In this document: piece by piece, positions 35,499 to 44,990 of the stretch
How the letters are laid out: the number at the start of each line of letters is the position of its first letter
How positions within the stretch are numbered: the first letter of the stretch is position 1
From: JAJRTA01 sp965603125
GTDB lineage: Bacteria; Zixibacteria; MSB-5A5; GN15; FEB-12
Assembly: GCA_965603125.1 (NCBI GenBank)
Contig: CBFDBU010000014.1
Coordinates: 1 to 64,000, forward strand
DNA length: 64,000 nucleotides
Direction: 5' to 3'
Made by a program: the position numbers and the translations under genes
Notes under the pieces: model-generated
What the model was told of the DNA's origin: nothing
The model's input: the letters and a program-made list of their open reading frames with translations, nothing else
Databases searched by the model: none

Positions 35499-38400
35499 TT
35501 GAGGACCCGCCGTCGATACAAGCACTACGAGTTCTCGCGGGAAGAAAGACGCATCGAATCGCTGACTGAGGAAAACACGGTGGCCATAGCGAAATCCAGC
35601 GCCGGGCTGATCAGCAGGCTGCGACTGACCCTGCTCAAACAGAGGTTAGTGTCCTTTGCGGCGGGTCTGGTCACGACGGCAGCGGCAATCCTGGCGACAT
35701 GGATTGTCCTTTCGCTGCTGGCGAACGTTGTTATCCTTCCGGTCTGGTTGAAGCTGTCACTGCTGATCCTTTCGGCGGGTCTGGCGGTGTTTCTCTTCGC
35801 CGGTCATGCTCTGGCGCGGTTGTTTTACGGCAGCGTCGACGGCATGGCTGTCCGCCTGGAGCAATTGAATCCTGCTTTGAAAGGCCGCCTGGTGGCAGCC
35901 GTGCAGTTTGCCCGGATGCGGCAGACTCCCGGCTATTCCGCCGAACTGATGGCCCTGACCGAGCATCAGGCCCTCAAGTACGCCTCACTGGTCAACTTCG
36001 GGCGCGCCGTCAGCTTTTACCCGGTGCTCAGAACCGGCCGCACGCTGGCGCTGGCGGCGGTTGTGGCCCTGGCACTTGTCCTGGTCGCTCCCGGGCTGTT
36101 TACTTATTCGTACGAGGTTTATTCCCACCCGACTACCGAGATCGCGCCCCCCTTAGGTTACGAGGTCTTCGCCTTTCCCGGCTCGGTCGAGTGGGTCAAG
36201 TATCGAGACATCGAGATCGGCGCGGTCATCGTTGGTGACCGGTTTCCTGAGACGGCGGTCATCCATCACCGCCTGGTCGGCGGCGACTGGCAGAGGTTGA
36301 AGATCGACCTAGCCAGGCTGCGACGCTCCCCATCCCCGGACGGCGATTCCCTGACGGTGTCAACCACGCTGCGGCAGATAAACAAGTCGTTCGACTACTA
36401 CGTTGAAGCCGGCCGCATCAGGACGGAGATACAACAGGTGGACGTTGTCGACCGTCCCCGCGTCAACGGCATCAAGCTGTCGATCTTCTACCCGGAATAT
36501 ACTGAGTTGCCGCCGACCGTTATCGATGAGAACAACGGTTCTTTCTCGGCGGTGGTGGGCAGCCGCGTCACCATGAAGGTGACCACCAATCTGCCGGTCC
36601 GTCATGCCGAACTGGTGTTTTCGGATTCCAGCCGTAGCCCCCTGGAAGTGACGGACAGATCGGCCGAGACCGCGTTTCGCATCGACAGTTCGCGCGCCTA
36701 TTATATCCGGCTGACCGATCACCTGGGCGAGGAGAACCCGGATCCGATTGAATACTACATCACCGCCGTTCCCGATGAGTACCCGGCGATTGACGTCCTC
36801 CGCCCGGGATTTGACGTCAACCTGGGGGACGATATGATCCTGCCGCTGAAAGTGCGCATATTCGACGATTACGGTTTCTCCTCGCTGGCGCTGAAGTATC
36901 AAGTCTATTCCCAGACGCGACCACCGGAGGAACACGTCGCCATCCTTCATTTTTCCGACCGCATCAAAACCGAGGGTGAGGTGGAGTTCAACTGGGATAT
37001 CGACCGCCTCAACCTTTTCCCGGGTGACTACGTGACCTACCTGTTCGAGGTGGCCGACAATGACCGCATATCCGGGCCGAAAGTGACCCACTCGCGGCAG
37101 TTTGTCGCGCGTCTTCCGTCGCTCGAAGAGATCATAGCGGAAGTCGAGGGAACAAGCGCCCGGCAGGTGCGGCGCACCGAGGAACTGCTCCGCACGGGCA
37201 GGGAAGTGGCCGACCGGCTCAAGAACGTGAGCCGGAAACTACAGGCGCAGCAGAAGGACTTTCCCAAGGCCGACTGGCAACATCAAAAGGAACTCTCGAC
37301 GGTTACCAAGAAAAACGCCGAGTTGGTCGAAAAGATCGAGAAGTCGGCCGAGCAGATGGAGAAGGCCATCGACAAGCTGGCGGAGAGCTCCCTTATGAAC
37401 CGGCAAATCCTCGAAAAGCTGGTTCAGATCCAGAAGCTGTTCGAGGAAGTGGCCACCCCCCAGATGAAGGAGGCTCAGCGGAAGCTCATGGAAGCCCTCA
37501 AGAGCATGGACCGCGAGGCCCTGGAAAAGGCGATCAGTGATTACCAGATGTCGATGGAAGAGCTGCTCGAACGCCTCGAGAGAACGCTGGCCCTGCTCAA
37601 AAAGTTGCAATTGGAACAGAAGATGGAGGCCATGATTCGTCAGGCGGAGGAACTTGCGAGGAAGCAGGAGTCGGTCAACCAGAAGACCGACTCCACCGGC
37701 AAGGATCAGCTTCCTGGGCTCAGTGACAAGGAGGATGAGATCCAATCGTCGCTTCTGGATCTCAAGAATGAGGTCAAAGAACTGGAGAACCTTGCCCAGG
37801 AGGCCCGCATGAGCCGGTCACCGGAGCTTCAGAAGTTCTCGAAGGCGCTCACGGAGACCGACGCCGACAACGACATGCGGGAGATGTCGCAGGCGCTCAA
37901 GGAAAAACAAAAGGAGCAGGCCGCAGATCAAGGCAGGGAGGCTCTCTCGAAGCTGCTTGAGATGCTTGATGAGATGCAGCAGCAATTGGCCGCCATGCAG
38001 GGCGAGGACGAGAGCGAGGTCGAGAAGGCGATGCGGATGGCGCTTGAAGACTGCAACTACCTGTCACAGAACCAGGAGCAGCTTCACGACGAGGCGTCTT
38101 TAATCGACCCGCAATCGGTCGTGCTGCGCGACATGGCGGCGGCCCAGCAGGATTTGCAGAGCGCCTGCAACGGGCTGAAACAACGTGTCTCCGAGCTGGG
38201 CAAGCAAACGCCGTTTGTCGCCGCTGAGTTGCAGTCGCTTGTGCAACAGGCCACCCGGCGCATGGATCTGGCCACCCAGGGATTCGAGTGCAAGAAGGGG
38301 GGACAGGCTACCCGGGAACAGCGCGAAGCAATGGTCAATCTCAATCGGGCGGCGATCCGGCTGATGGAGTCGATCCAGCAGCAGAACCAGTGCAAGAAGG

Positions 38401-39008
38401 GTGGTAACTGCGACAAGAATATCAACAAACTCCAGTCGCTATGTGATAAACAGAGCAGCCTTAACCGGAAGACGCAGCGCGAGTGCTCAAAACCGGGCGG
38501 CGAGGAAAATCCCAGGTTTGGCGAGCAGGGAAGACAAACTCTGCAGCGGCTGGCCGGTGAGCAGGAAGCCGTCCGCAAGTCCCTGGAACAGATCAGCGAG
38601 GAATTCGGCGATTCGCGGCAAATCCTCGGCCGTCTCGATGATATTGCCGCCGATATGAAGAAGGTCGAGGAAGAACTGGCCGGCGGTGACGCCGGCCTTC
38701 AGACCACCGAACGACAGTTGAAAATATACTCGCGTATGCTGGAAGCATCCCGCTCACTCCAGAGGCGCGATTTCACCGAGCAGCGAAAGGCCGTCACCGC
38801 CACCTCGGACATCTTCCACCTTCCACCGGGCCTCTCGGCCGACTTTCGGGACGATCGCGTTAAGTTAGAGGACAGACTGCGCCGCTACCTTTCCGACGAG
38901 TATCCCCCTCAGTATGAAGAGCAGATCAAAGCTTATTTCAAGGCGCTGCTTCAAATCGAGTCGCACCCCGGGAACACCCCGCCGTCAGTGGAGTCCGCCC
39001 GGCCATGA
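35499..39008 (+). CDS. Giant DUF4175-like membrane protein with long coiled coil
   Basis: 1169 residues. Two or three N-terminal TM helices (about 50-75, 80-105 and 185-205) precede Ig-like or beta-rich extracytoplasmic segments (about 225-540: VEWVKYRDIEIGAVIVGDRF). A coiled-coil domain of about 600 residues, rich in Glu, Gln, Lys and Met, follows. Two CKKGG motifs occur about 35 residues apart (GFECKKGGQ, QCKKGGNCDK), with further Cys before and after. Start TTG 35499 has no ribosome site; GTG 35580 with GAGG 8 bases upstream would remove 27 residues. ATGA overlap (39005-39008) with the TPR gene. Confidence 0.85.
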   Translation: MRTRRRYKHYEFSREERRIESLTEENTVAIAKSSAGLISRLRLTLLKQRLVSFAAGLVTTAAAILATWIVLSLLANVVILPVWLKLSLLILSAGLAVFLFAGHALARLFYGSVDGMAVRLEQLNPALKGRLVAAVQFARMRQTPGYSAELMALTEHQALKYASLVNFGRAVSFYPVLRTGRTLALAAVVALALVLVAPGLFTYSYEVYSHPTTEIAPPLGYEVFAFPGSVEWVKYRDIEIGAVIVGDRFPETAVIHHRLVGGDWQRLKIDLARLRRSPSPDGDSLTVSTTLRQINKSFDYYVEAGRIRTEIQQVDVVDRPRVNGIKLSIFYPEYTELPPTVIDENNGSFSAVVGSRVTMKVTTNLPVRHAELVFSDSSRSPLEVTDRSAETAFRIDSSRAYYIRLTDHLGEENPDPIEYYITAVPDEYPAIDVLRPGFDVNLGDDMILPLKVRIFDDYGFSSLALKYQVYSQTRPPEEHVAILHFSDRIKTEGEVEFNWDIDRLNLFPGDYVTYLFEVADNDRISGPKVTHSRQFVARLPSLEEIIAEVEGTSARQVRRTEELLRTGREVADRLKNVSRKLQAQQKDFPKADWQHQKELSTVTKKNAELVEKIEKSAEQMEKAIDKLAESSLMNRQILEKLVQIQKLFEEVATPQMKEAQRKLMEALKSMDREALEKAISDYQMSMEELLERLERTLALLKKLQLEQKMEAMIRQAEELARKQESVNQKTDSTGKDQLPGLSDKEDEIQSSLLDLKNEVKELENLAQEARMSRSPELQKFSKALTETDADNDMREMSQALKEKQKEQAADQGREALSKLLEMLDEMQQQLAAMQGEDESEVEKAMRMALEDCNYLSQNQEQLHDEASLIDPQSVVLRDMAAAQQDLQSACNGLKQRVSELGKQTPFVAAELQSLVQQATRRMDLATQGFECKKGGQATREQREAMVNLNRAAIRLMESIQQQNQCKKGGNCDKNINKLQSLCDKQSSLNRKTQRECSKPGGEENPRFGEQGRQTLQRLAGEQEAVRKSLEQISEEFGDSRQILGRLDDIAADMKKVEEELAGGDAGLQTTERQLKIYSRMLEASRSLQRRDFTEQRKAVTATSDIFHLPPGLSADFRDDRVKLEDRLRRYLSDEYPPQYEEQIKAYFKALLQIESHPGNTPPSVESARP

Positions 39009-40849
39009 ACCGATATGCCACCCTGGCGCTGTTTTTCGTGTGGTCGATAACATGTGCCTGCTGCGGGTCTGCCCGGGCTGAAGACCGGCCCGAGGCTGTC
39101 CCGGTAATTCACGAAAAGGCAGCCAATCCCGAGAGTTTCAATGCCGGTCTCAAGTTCGCCCGCAGGCTGATGAAGCACAGTGATTATTTCGGCGCCGCTT
39201 CTCTCCTTGAGACCCTCTATCCCACATACCCGGACAACCTGAGTCTCTACCGGTTGCTCAAAGAGTGTTACCGGAAGCTCGACCAGCACGGGAAGTGGGA
39301 GGAACTGACGCGCCGCGCTCTCGGGCGCCATCCTGACAATTATAGCATCCGCATGGATCTGGGGCTGGTGCTGACCAGACAGCAACGGTTTGACGAAGGA
39401 CTTGAGGCCTACCTGAAGGCGATCACACTGGCGCGTGCGGATGCCCAGTACCTGGCCGTGATACGGAGTATGATGGAAGTGGGATTGGAGTCCGAGGCGC
39501 TTGCGGCCCTCGACTCTCTCGGCGAGAGTTTCCGGGACAAGGCGGCCTTTGCCTTGCAGCGGGGAATAATTTTAGGGAAACTAAAGGCCTATGACAATGC
39601 TGCCGGGCAGTTCTTCTCGGTGTTGGATGACACCAGCAGCAGCGGCAAAGAGGCGGAAAAGAGGCTTCTGGACCTGCTTGAGTTTGAGGAGTCGTCGCCC
39701 GACGCCGAAAAGGTGCTGCTACAGATGCTTGCGACCCAGGCAAACACCAGGGCTCTGAAGCTTCTGACCCACCATTATGTCAAGTCCGGTCGCCTTGATC
39801 GCGCTCTTGAGTTCGCAGTCCTGCAGGACTCCCTTGAAGGCGCTGAGGGCATATCGCTGGTTTTTCTGATGCGCACCTGCCGTGAACGCAAGCTCTATGA
39901 AGAGGCGGCGCGGATGGGTGAGTATATAATTGAGCGCTATCGGAAAAGTCCCGCCCTTGCCGAGGCGTACTTCATGTACGGCGAAGCGCTCACCCGACTG
40001 GGGCGATTCGACGATGCCATCTCCGTCTACGATTCGATCGTGGCCCGGTTCCCCCGCCTTCAGGAAAAGGGCGAAGCCCTCTTCCACATCGGCAACATAC
40101 AGCTTGAGTACCTCTGCGACTACTCGGCCGCCCTGATCTGCTTCGACTCGGTTCTGATATACTACCCGAAAGGGACCGGCCCGCTGCGATCCAGTCTGGC
40201 GATTCCCCATTGCTATCTGCGCCGGGGAGACCTCGACGAAGCGGCCGACCGGTTCACGCAACTGGCCGGGAAGCAGTGGCATGAAGATGTTGCCGAAAAG
40301 ATCGATTTCTATCTGGCCTTGCTTGAGTTCTGCCGAAAGAACTTCGATTCCAGCCGGGTGGCGTTCCACCGTCTCATGGTTGACTATCCGCGCGGCTTCT
40401 ACGTGAACGACGCCATGCAGTACCTGATGGTGATGGACAAGGCGAAAGGCGCTTCCGATGATGTGCTGGGAGAGTATGCCCGGGCCGTCCTGTTTGAACA
40501 GCGCCGCCTGCCGGACTCGGTAGTAGCCACATTGACTGCGGTCGCCGGCAACCAGAACAAGGCGCTGGCCGACGCGGCCCTCTTCCGCCTGTCCCAGGTA
40601 AGCCTGGAGCGGGACGACTCGCTGGGGACGCTGGAGTATATTGAGAGGTTGGTCGGTGAGTTCCCGGAATCATACTACGTGCCGTTTGGTCTGAAGACCA
40701 AGGCCGACCTGTATCTCGCTCGGCCCGGAAAGCTCGACGAGGCCAGGGCCATCTACCGTCAGCTCCTGGAGGAGTATGCTGATTACCCCTTCAGTTCCGA
40801 GATCCGCAAGAAACTCCGCGAACTCGAGATTGACCGGAGTGTCGGTTAA
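39005..40849 (+). CDS. Periplasmic TPR-repeat protein
   Basis: 614 residues. Signal peptide 1-26 (ending GSARAEDRP), then tandem tetratricopeptide-type repeats through the whole chain (FNAGLKFARRLMKHSDYFGA, LLETLYPTYPDNLSLYRLLK, FDDAISVYDSIVARFPRL, LDEARAIYRQLLEEYADYPF). No enzymatic domain. It is probably a scaffold binding the DUF4175-like protein encoded just before it; the two genes overlap by 4 bp. Its end overlaps a small convergent gene by 4 bp. Confidence 0.87.
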   Translation: MNRYATLALFFVWSITCACCGSARAEDRPEAVPVIHEKAANPESFNAGLKFARRLMKHSDYFGAASLLETLYPTYPDNLSLYRLLKECYRKLDQHGKWEELTRRALGRHPDNYSIRMDLGLVLTRQQRFDEGLEAYLKAITLARADAQYLAVIRSMMEVGLESEALAALDSLGESFRDKAAFALQRGIILGKLKAYDNAAGQFFSVLDDTSSSGKEAEKRLLDLLEFEESSPDAEKVLLQMLATQANTRALKLLTHHYVKSGRLDRALEFAVLQDSLEGAEGISLVFLMRTCRERKLYEEAARMGEYIIERYRKSPALAEAYFMYGEALTRLGRFDDAISVYDSIVARFPRLQEKGEALFHIGNIQLEYLCDYSAALICFDSVLIYYPKGTGPLRSSLAIPHCYLRRGDLDEAADRFTQLAGKQWHEDVAEKIDFYLALLEFCRKNFDSSRVAFHRLMVDYPRGFYVNDAMQYLMVMDKAKGASDDVLGEYARAVLFEQRRLPDSVVATLTAVAGNQNKALADAALFRLSQVSLERDDSLGTLEYIERLVGEFPESYYVPFGLKTKADLYLARPGKLDEARAIYRQLLEEYADYPFSSEIRKKLRELEIDRSVG

Positions 40850-41094
40850 AACTCGGCCAGTTTCTTCTGGCCTTCCTGGAGCGCGCGCACCTGGCGCTCC
40901 AGGCTGAAGATCCGCTCCTCGTAGTTTTCGATCTTCTTGGTCTTCATCTTGGTCGTGGTACGGATCAACAATCCCAGTGAGATCAGCAGAAACAGCACCG
41001 AGTTGGCGGTTCTGAAAATCTCCCCCATGTTGAAGATAGAATCGATAAAAGCCGCAATGCCCAAGATGAAAAGGACGGCACACCAGATAAACAT
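40846..41094 (-). CDS. Small membrane protein with coiled-coil tail (82 aa)
   Basis: ATG 41094 has AGGAGG nicely spaced before it; an upstream ATG at 41124 has none. Two hydrophobic helices (about 2-22 and 28-46: MFIWCAVLFILGIAAFIDSI, SVLFLLISLGLLI) are followed by a charged heptad-like segment (YEERIFSLERQVRALQEGQK). Function unknown. Convergent with the TPR gene and divergent from the DUF2723 gene. Confidence 0.75.
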   Translation of the reverse strand: MFIWCAVLFILGIAAFIDSIFNMGEIFRTANSVLFLLISLGLLIRTTTKMKTKKIENYEERIFSLERQVRALQEGQKKLAEF

Positions 41095-41247
41095 GTCATT
41101 CCTCCTGCTTGTTGCGGCGAGCAAGGCGCCCGCCGAGATTGTGCTGTTGTTTTCCTGACGCTCGTGTTATATTCTGATCCGGTTGTCAAAAAAACGGACA
41201 GCCATCTTGATTATCGGTATAACTCCTGATGGCTTAAGGAGGTAGTT

Positions 41248-44028
41248 TTGACCCAGAAGTCAGTCCCGGACCGCCGGACATTCGACAGAACCAATGCCTG
41301 GCTGGCCATCGGTGTCCTTCTCGTATCGTTTGTCTTCTACGCCCTGACCGTGATGCACAGCTTCTCTTTCTGGGACTGTGGTGAGTTCGTTGCCTGCGCC
41401 TATACTCTCGGTATCCCCCATCCACCAGGAACCCCGCTGTTTGTTCTCATCGGCCGGATCTTCAGCATGATACCGTTTGTCGAAGATATCTCTTATCGCA
41501 TCAACTATCTCTCGGTGATTTCATCGGCTTTCACGGCCATGTTTTCCTATCTCCTGATCGTGAGAGTGGTAGGGTACTTCTTTCCCGCCTCGGAACGGGA
41601 TTCCCGTCCGAATCGTTTTATTGCCTACGTGGGCGGAGTGGCCGGCGGCTTGTTTGTCGCCTTTTCCCGCACCAACTGGGCGAACTCGGTCGAGGCTGAG
41701 GTCTACGGGCTGGCCCTGGCCCTGTCGGTAGCGATTGTCTGGCTGACCCTGAGGTATTTCGAACAGCGCGGGACCTCGACCGCCAGCAAAACCATGGTCC
41801 TGGTGTTCTTCTTAGCTACACTGGGGATCGGCGTTCACATGACTGTCTTTCTGGTGGTGCCGATCTGCGCCATATTCTTCATCCTGAAGAAAGACGCCAC
41901 CCAGAGAGACTGGCTGTACATGTGCGGGTTCCTCATCCTGGAACTTCTCTTTATCATACTCTTCAGCAACGGACGCGGTGGCGGCGGAGCCTTTTATGCC
42001 GTTTCCGGTCTCCTGGGAGTCCTTCTGCTGGTCACGTTGTACCGCCGGATCAACTGGGCGATACTGCTCGCCATTGCTTCCGTATCGACGGTCATGATCC
42101 AGTTCACGCTATACGAGAAAGCGACCGTCGGCACAGTGGTGGTGTTGCTCCTGCTGGCCGTGCTGTCGAAAAGACAGGGATGGAACCTGCAGTGGAAGAA
42201 CGGGCTGGCGGTTGTGGTACTGGCCTTTCTGGGAATGTCGATCCACGGCTACATACCTATCCGGTCTTCGCTCAACCCACGCATCGACGAGAACAACCCT
42301 TCCCGGGACTGGCGGACGTTTGAGAATTTCCTGGATCGTAAGCAGTACCAGCAGATTTCAATGGTGGATCGGATGTTCCAGCGGCGAGCCAAGTGGTCGA
42401 ACCAGTTCGGTCGCCATCCGCACATGGGCTACTGGTCCTATTTTGAGGAGCAGTATTCAAAGGCCGGGTGGTTCGTACCCTTTTTCCTGCTTGGAATGAT
42501 CGGAATGATAGCGGCCATAAGAAAGCGGCTCGAGATCGGACTTCCCTTCTTCACGCTTTTCTTAGTGTGCTCTATCGGTCTTATCCTGTACATGAATTTC
42601 GCAGACGGCACCAAGTACAGTTTCCAGACCGGTGACGCCTATTTAGAGGTGCGTAACCGTGATTACTTCTTCACGCCCGCCTTCGTCTTCTTCGGCATCG
42701 CTATGGGCATGGGTGTCTCGGCGGTCATGCAATTCCTCAGAGACCGCCTGGCGGCCGCCAACCCCGCCCGGCAGCAGTTGGTGCTGGCGGTCTCGGCCGT
42801 GCTGGTACTCCTGCCCATCGTGACCATAGCGCACAACTACCACGCCAGCGACCGTTCCAAGAACGTCATCCCGTACCTCTATGCAGCCAACATCCTGGAC
42901 ACATGCGAACCCAACGCGGTGCTCTTCACATCCGGCGATAACGACACCTTCCCCCTGTGGTGTATCCAGGAGGTGTACGGCTATCGGCTTGACGTGCGCG
43001 TCGTGAATCTTTCCCTCCTGAACACGGACTGGTACACGGAGCAGATGAAAAACCGCTACGGGGTGCCGATATCGCTTACCGACGAACAGATACTGTGGCA
43101 CCCCTACGAGGTGGTGCCCGGCGTTGAGGGCAACCGTCCGCTCAAGAGGTTCCACGACCGCGCGCGCAAACGGCAAACCTACCTGCAGCCCGCCCCATAC
43201 GGGGATCGGATTGTGAAAGTCCAGGACATGATGATGGATGAGATCGTCTGGGAAAGCACGTACAAGGAAGGCGACAGTCTCAAGCTGAAACAGCCCATAT
43301 ACTTCAGTTCGCCGCCTTACGCCGAGTCGCCGCTGAAACTGCGCGAGCATACTTATTCAGTCGGAGTCCTGCACAAGCTGGACTGGCATCCCCCGGATCG
43401 CCCGGTCGATCGTGAGAAGGGATACGATCTGTTCATGAATAAGTACCGGTACGACGGTTACGAGAATTCCGAAGTGTGGCGTGATGAAAACGCCACCGGT
43501 GTCTTTGTGACGATCGGTATGAACTCCACGCGCGTTTTTGACGAGTTGATCGCCGCCGGAGACGAGGAGAGAGCCGTTGAACTGGCTAAGAAGATGGTCG
43601 AAGTATACCCTGAGTACTGGCAGAGTTATCTGCTGCTGGTGGAACGCTATGACAACAGCGGAGACAGCGCCGAATCCGAACAGCTCTGGACTCAACTGCA
43701 CGACAGCCTCACGTCCTTCCTTGAATCAAACCCCGGGAACCTGTTCTATCGCCAGGATCTCGGTCTCACCAAAGTACAATTGGGCCGGAGGCGTGAAGAT
43801 TCCAGCATGATCGACGAAGGCGTCGAACTGGCCCTTGAGGCGTTCGAGGGCAACCGAAATTCCAGTTACGCCTTCCGCAAACTGGTGACGGTTCTGACAC
43901 GTACCGGGAGGTATGGCGATGTTCAGAAAGTGATGGATCAGTATGCCGAGTACAAGATAAACCAGAACGACGGGTTTTATCAGCAGCTTCGCGGCTATTC
44001 GAGACCGGCGGGAACTTCCTCCCCGTAA
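41248..44028 (+). CDS. DUF2723 polytopic membrane protein (O-mannosyltransferase-like)
   Basis: 926 residues from TTG 41248, with AAGGAGGT just upstream. Many TM helices in the first ~560 residues. Family hallmarks in the first extracytoplasmic loop are SFSFWDCGEFVACAYTLGIPHPPGTP, an Asp/Glu-containing loop as in GT-C enzymes, and WANSVEAEVYGLAL. A soluble C-terminal half carries TPR-like helices (AAGDEERAVELAKKMVEVYP). Eukaryotic TMEM260 relatives transfer mannose to proteins; the bacterial role is uncharacterised. Single gene with a strong hairpin 40 bases after its stop. Confidence 0.9.
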   Translation: MTQKSVPDRRTFDRTNAWLAIGVLLVSFVFYALTVMHSFSFWDCGEFVACAYTLGIPHPPGTPLFVLIGRIFSMIPFVEDISYRINYLSVISSAFTAMFSYLLIVRVVGYFFPASERDSRPNRFIAYVGGVAGGLFVAFSRTNWANSVEAEVYGLALALSVAIVWLTLRYFEQRGTSTASKTMVLVFFLATLGIGVHMTVFLVVPICAIFFILKKDATQRDWLYMCGFLILELLFIILFSNGRGGGGAFYAVSGLLGVLLLVTLYRRINWAILLAIASVSTVMIQFTLYEKATVGTVVVLLLLAVLSKRQGWNLQWKNGLAVVVLAFLGMSIHGYIPIRSSLNPRIDENNPSRDWRTFENFLDRKQYQQISMVDRMFQRRAKWSNQFGRHPHMGYWSYFEEQYSKAGWFVPFFLLGMIGMIAAIRKRLEIGLPFFTLFLVCSIGLILYMNFADGTKYSFQTGDAYLEVRNRDYFFTPAFVFFGIAMGMGVSAVMQFLRDRLAAANPARQQLVLAVSAVLVLLPIVTIAHNYHASDRSKNVIPYLYAANILDTCEPNAVLFTSGDNDTFPLWCIQEVYGYRLDVRVVNLSLLNTDWYTEQMKNRYGVPISLTDEQILWHPYEVVPGVEGNRPLKRFHDRARKRQTYLQPAPYGDRIVKVQDMMMDEIVWESTYKEGDSLKLKQPIYFSSPPYAESPLKLREHTYSVGVLHKLDWHPPDRPVDREKGYDLFMNKYRYDGYENSEVWRDENATGVFVTIGMNSTRVFDELIAAGDEERAVELAKKMVEVYPEYWQSYLLLVERYDNSGDSAESEQLWTQLHDSLTSFLESNPGNLFYRQDLGLTKVQLGRRREDSSMIDEGVELALEAFEGNRNSSYAFRKLVTVLTRTGRYGDVQKVMDQYAEYKINQNDGFYQQLRGYSRPAGTSSP

Positions 44029-44066
44029 GCCGGGTGTGCGAATTGAGCCTCCTGCCGAGGAGACTG

Positions 44067-44092
44067 CCCCCGCCCACGTACCCGGGCGGGGG
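44067..44092 (+). terminator. Hairpin terminator after the DUF2723 gene
   Basis: A 9-bp GC stem (CCCCCGCCC/GGGCGGGGG) with an 8-base loop, followed by TTCTTGTTATT. The T-run is interrupted but placement after the stop is ideal. Confidence 0.65.
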
Positions 44093-44148
44093 TTCTTGTT
44101 ATTGCGCGAGAACGGCAGGCCGAATCCGGGCCGCCTGCGGTTGGTCGT

Positions 44149-44616
44149 TCAACCGGAGAACCTGTAACCGACCCTGCGGCGGTAGGTCCCGTTCACCCGG
44201 TCCATCATCTTCTCGTCAAGAAATTCCCGCAGAATGACGGCATAATCGTCGTGGTAGCGGGCGATGGTTCTATGAACGTCCTCTTCCGCGTAGGCTCTGT
44301 CCGGTTCAAACTGGGCCAGGATGTATTGCAGCAGATGGCGGCGGCTGTGACGCGCCGACGGGGCCTTGATATCTATGCCGTCGCCCGCCGGTGGGGCTGC
44401 TTTCTGCGGGGACGATGTCCTGTGATTGGACCGGGCCTCGAGCCAGTCGTAGATTGACTGTTCCGGGATGCGCCAGTCCTTGCCGATCTTGTAGGCGAAT
44501 ATCTCGCCGGCCTGCACCTTGCGCGTGATAACCTGGACATTCATCTTGAGCTTCTTGGCCAGCTCGGTGGTGGTCATGAACTCCGTGTTCTTAATGATCC
44601 CTTCCTGATAAGGCAC
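44149..44616 (-). CDS. Excisionase/MerR-like HTH plus DUF2087 regulator
   Basis: 155 residues from GTG 44616, with AGGGAG 8 bases upstream; longer frames to 44712 are not supported. N-terminal excisionase-family winged HTH (TTTELAKKLKMNVQVITRKVQAGEIFAYKIGKDWRIP, about 15-55), a Ser/Pro linker, then DUF2087 (about 95-155: RHLLQYILAQFEPDRAYAEE, VHRTIARYHDDYAVILREFL). DUF2087 usually follows other HTH types. Likely a small DNA-binding transcription factor of unknown target. Confidence 0.85.
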   Translation of the reverse strand: MPYQEGIIKNTEFMTTTELAKKLKMNVQVITRKVQAGEIFAYKIGKDWRIPEQSIYDWLEARSNHRTSSPQKAAPPAGDGIDIKAPSARHSRRHLLQYILAQFEPDRAYAEEDVHRTIARYHDDYAVILREFLDEKMMDRVNGTYRRRVGYRFSG

Positions 44617-44733
44617 GTACAAATCTCCCTTGAGTAAGACAGTGGTAACCAGAAGTTGCCCGATTATATCACGCCAACCCCGGTTGTCAATTATTTTTTT
44701 ATCGCAGATCATAATTGCGGCATTGCTGCGGAT

Positions 44734-44881
44734 GGGCTTGTTGAAAAACGTACTCCAAGCGGTGGCGTCGGGTGTCTCTGCCCGACGCCTCTATGGATTC
44801 GTGCTACTGCCGGGCAGAGACGCCCGGCAGCACCAGTATCAATGCTTCGGTGGCCGGCTGCTGTGAGTTTTTCAACAGGCC
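44734..44881 (-). repeat. Full-length 148-bp dispersed repeat (MITE/REP-like)
   Basis: The ends form a 16-base inverted repeat, GGGCTTGTTGAAAAAC (44734-44749) against the complement of GTTTTTCAACAGGCCC (44866-44881), one mismatch. Inside are two strong hairpins: GGCGTCGGG/CCCGACGCC (44763-44788, loop 8) and CTGCCGGGC/GCCCGGCAG (44806-44829, loop 6), whose loops carry GTCTCT and AGAGAC, complementary to each other. Same element, opposite orientation, at 51003-51150. Confidence 0.85.
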
Positions 44882-44990
44882 CGGGTGAGGGTATGACTCG
44901 CTGGGAATGCTGATCCGTGACAAAGCGCGGCATCCGGTTGCCTTACGCCTTTCTTTCCAAGCCGGCCTGCCCGGCGACCCCGCACCGGGT

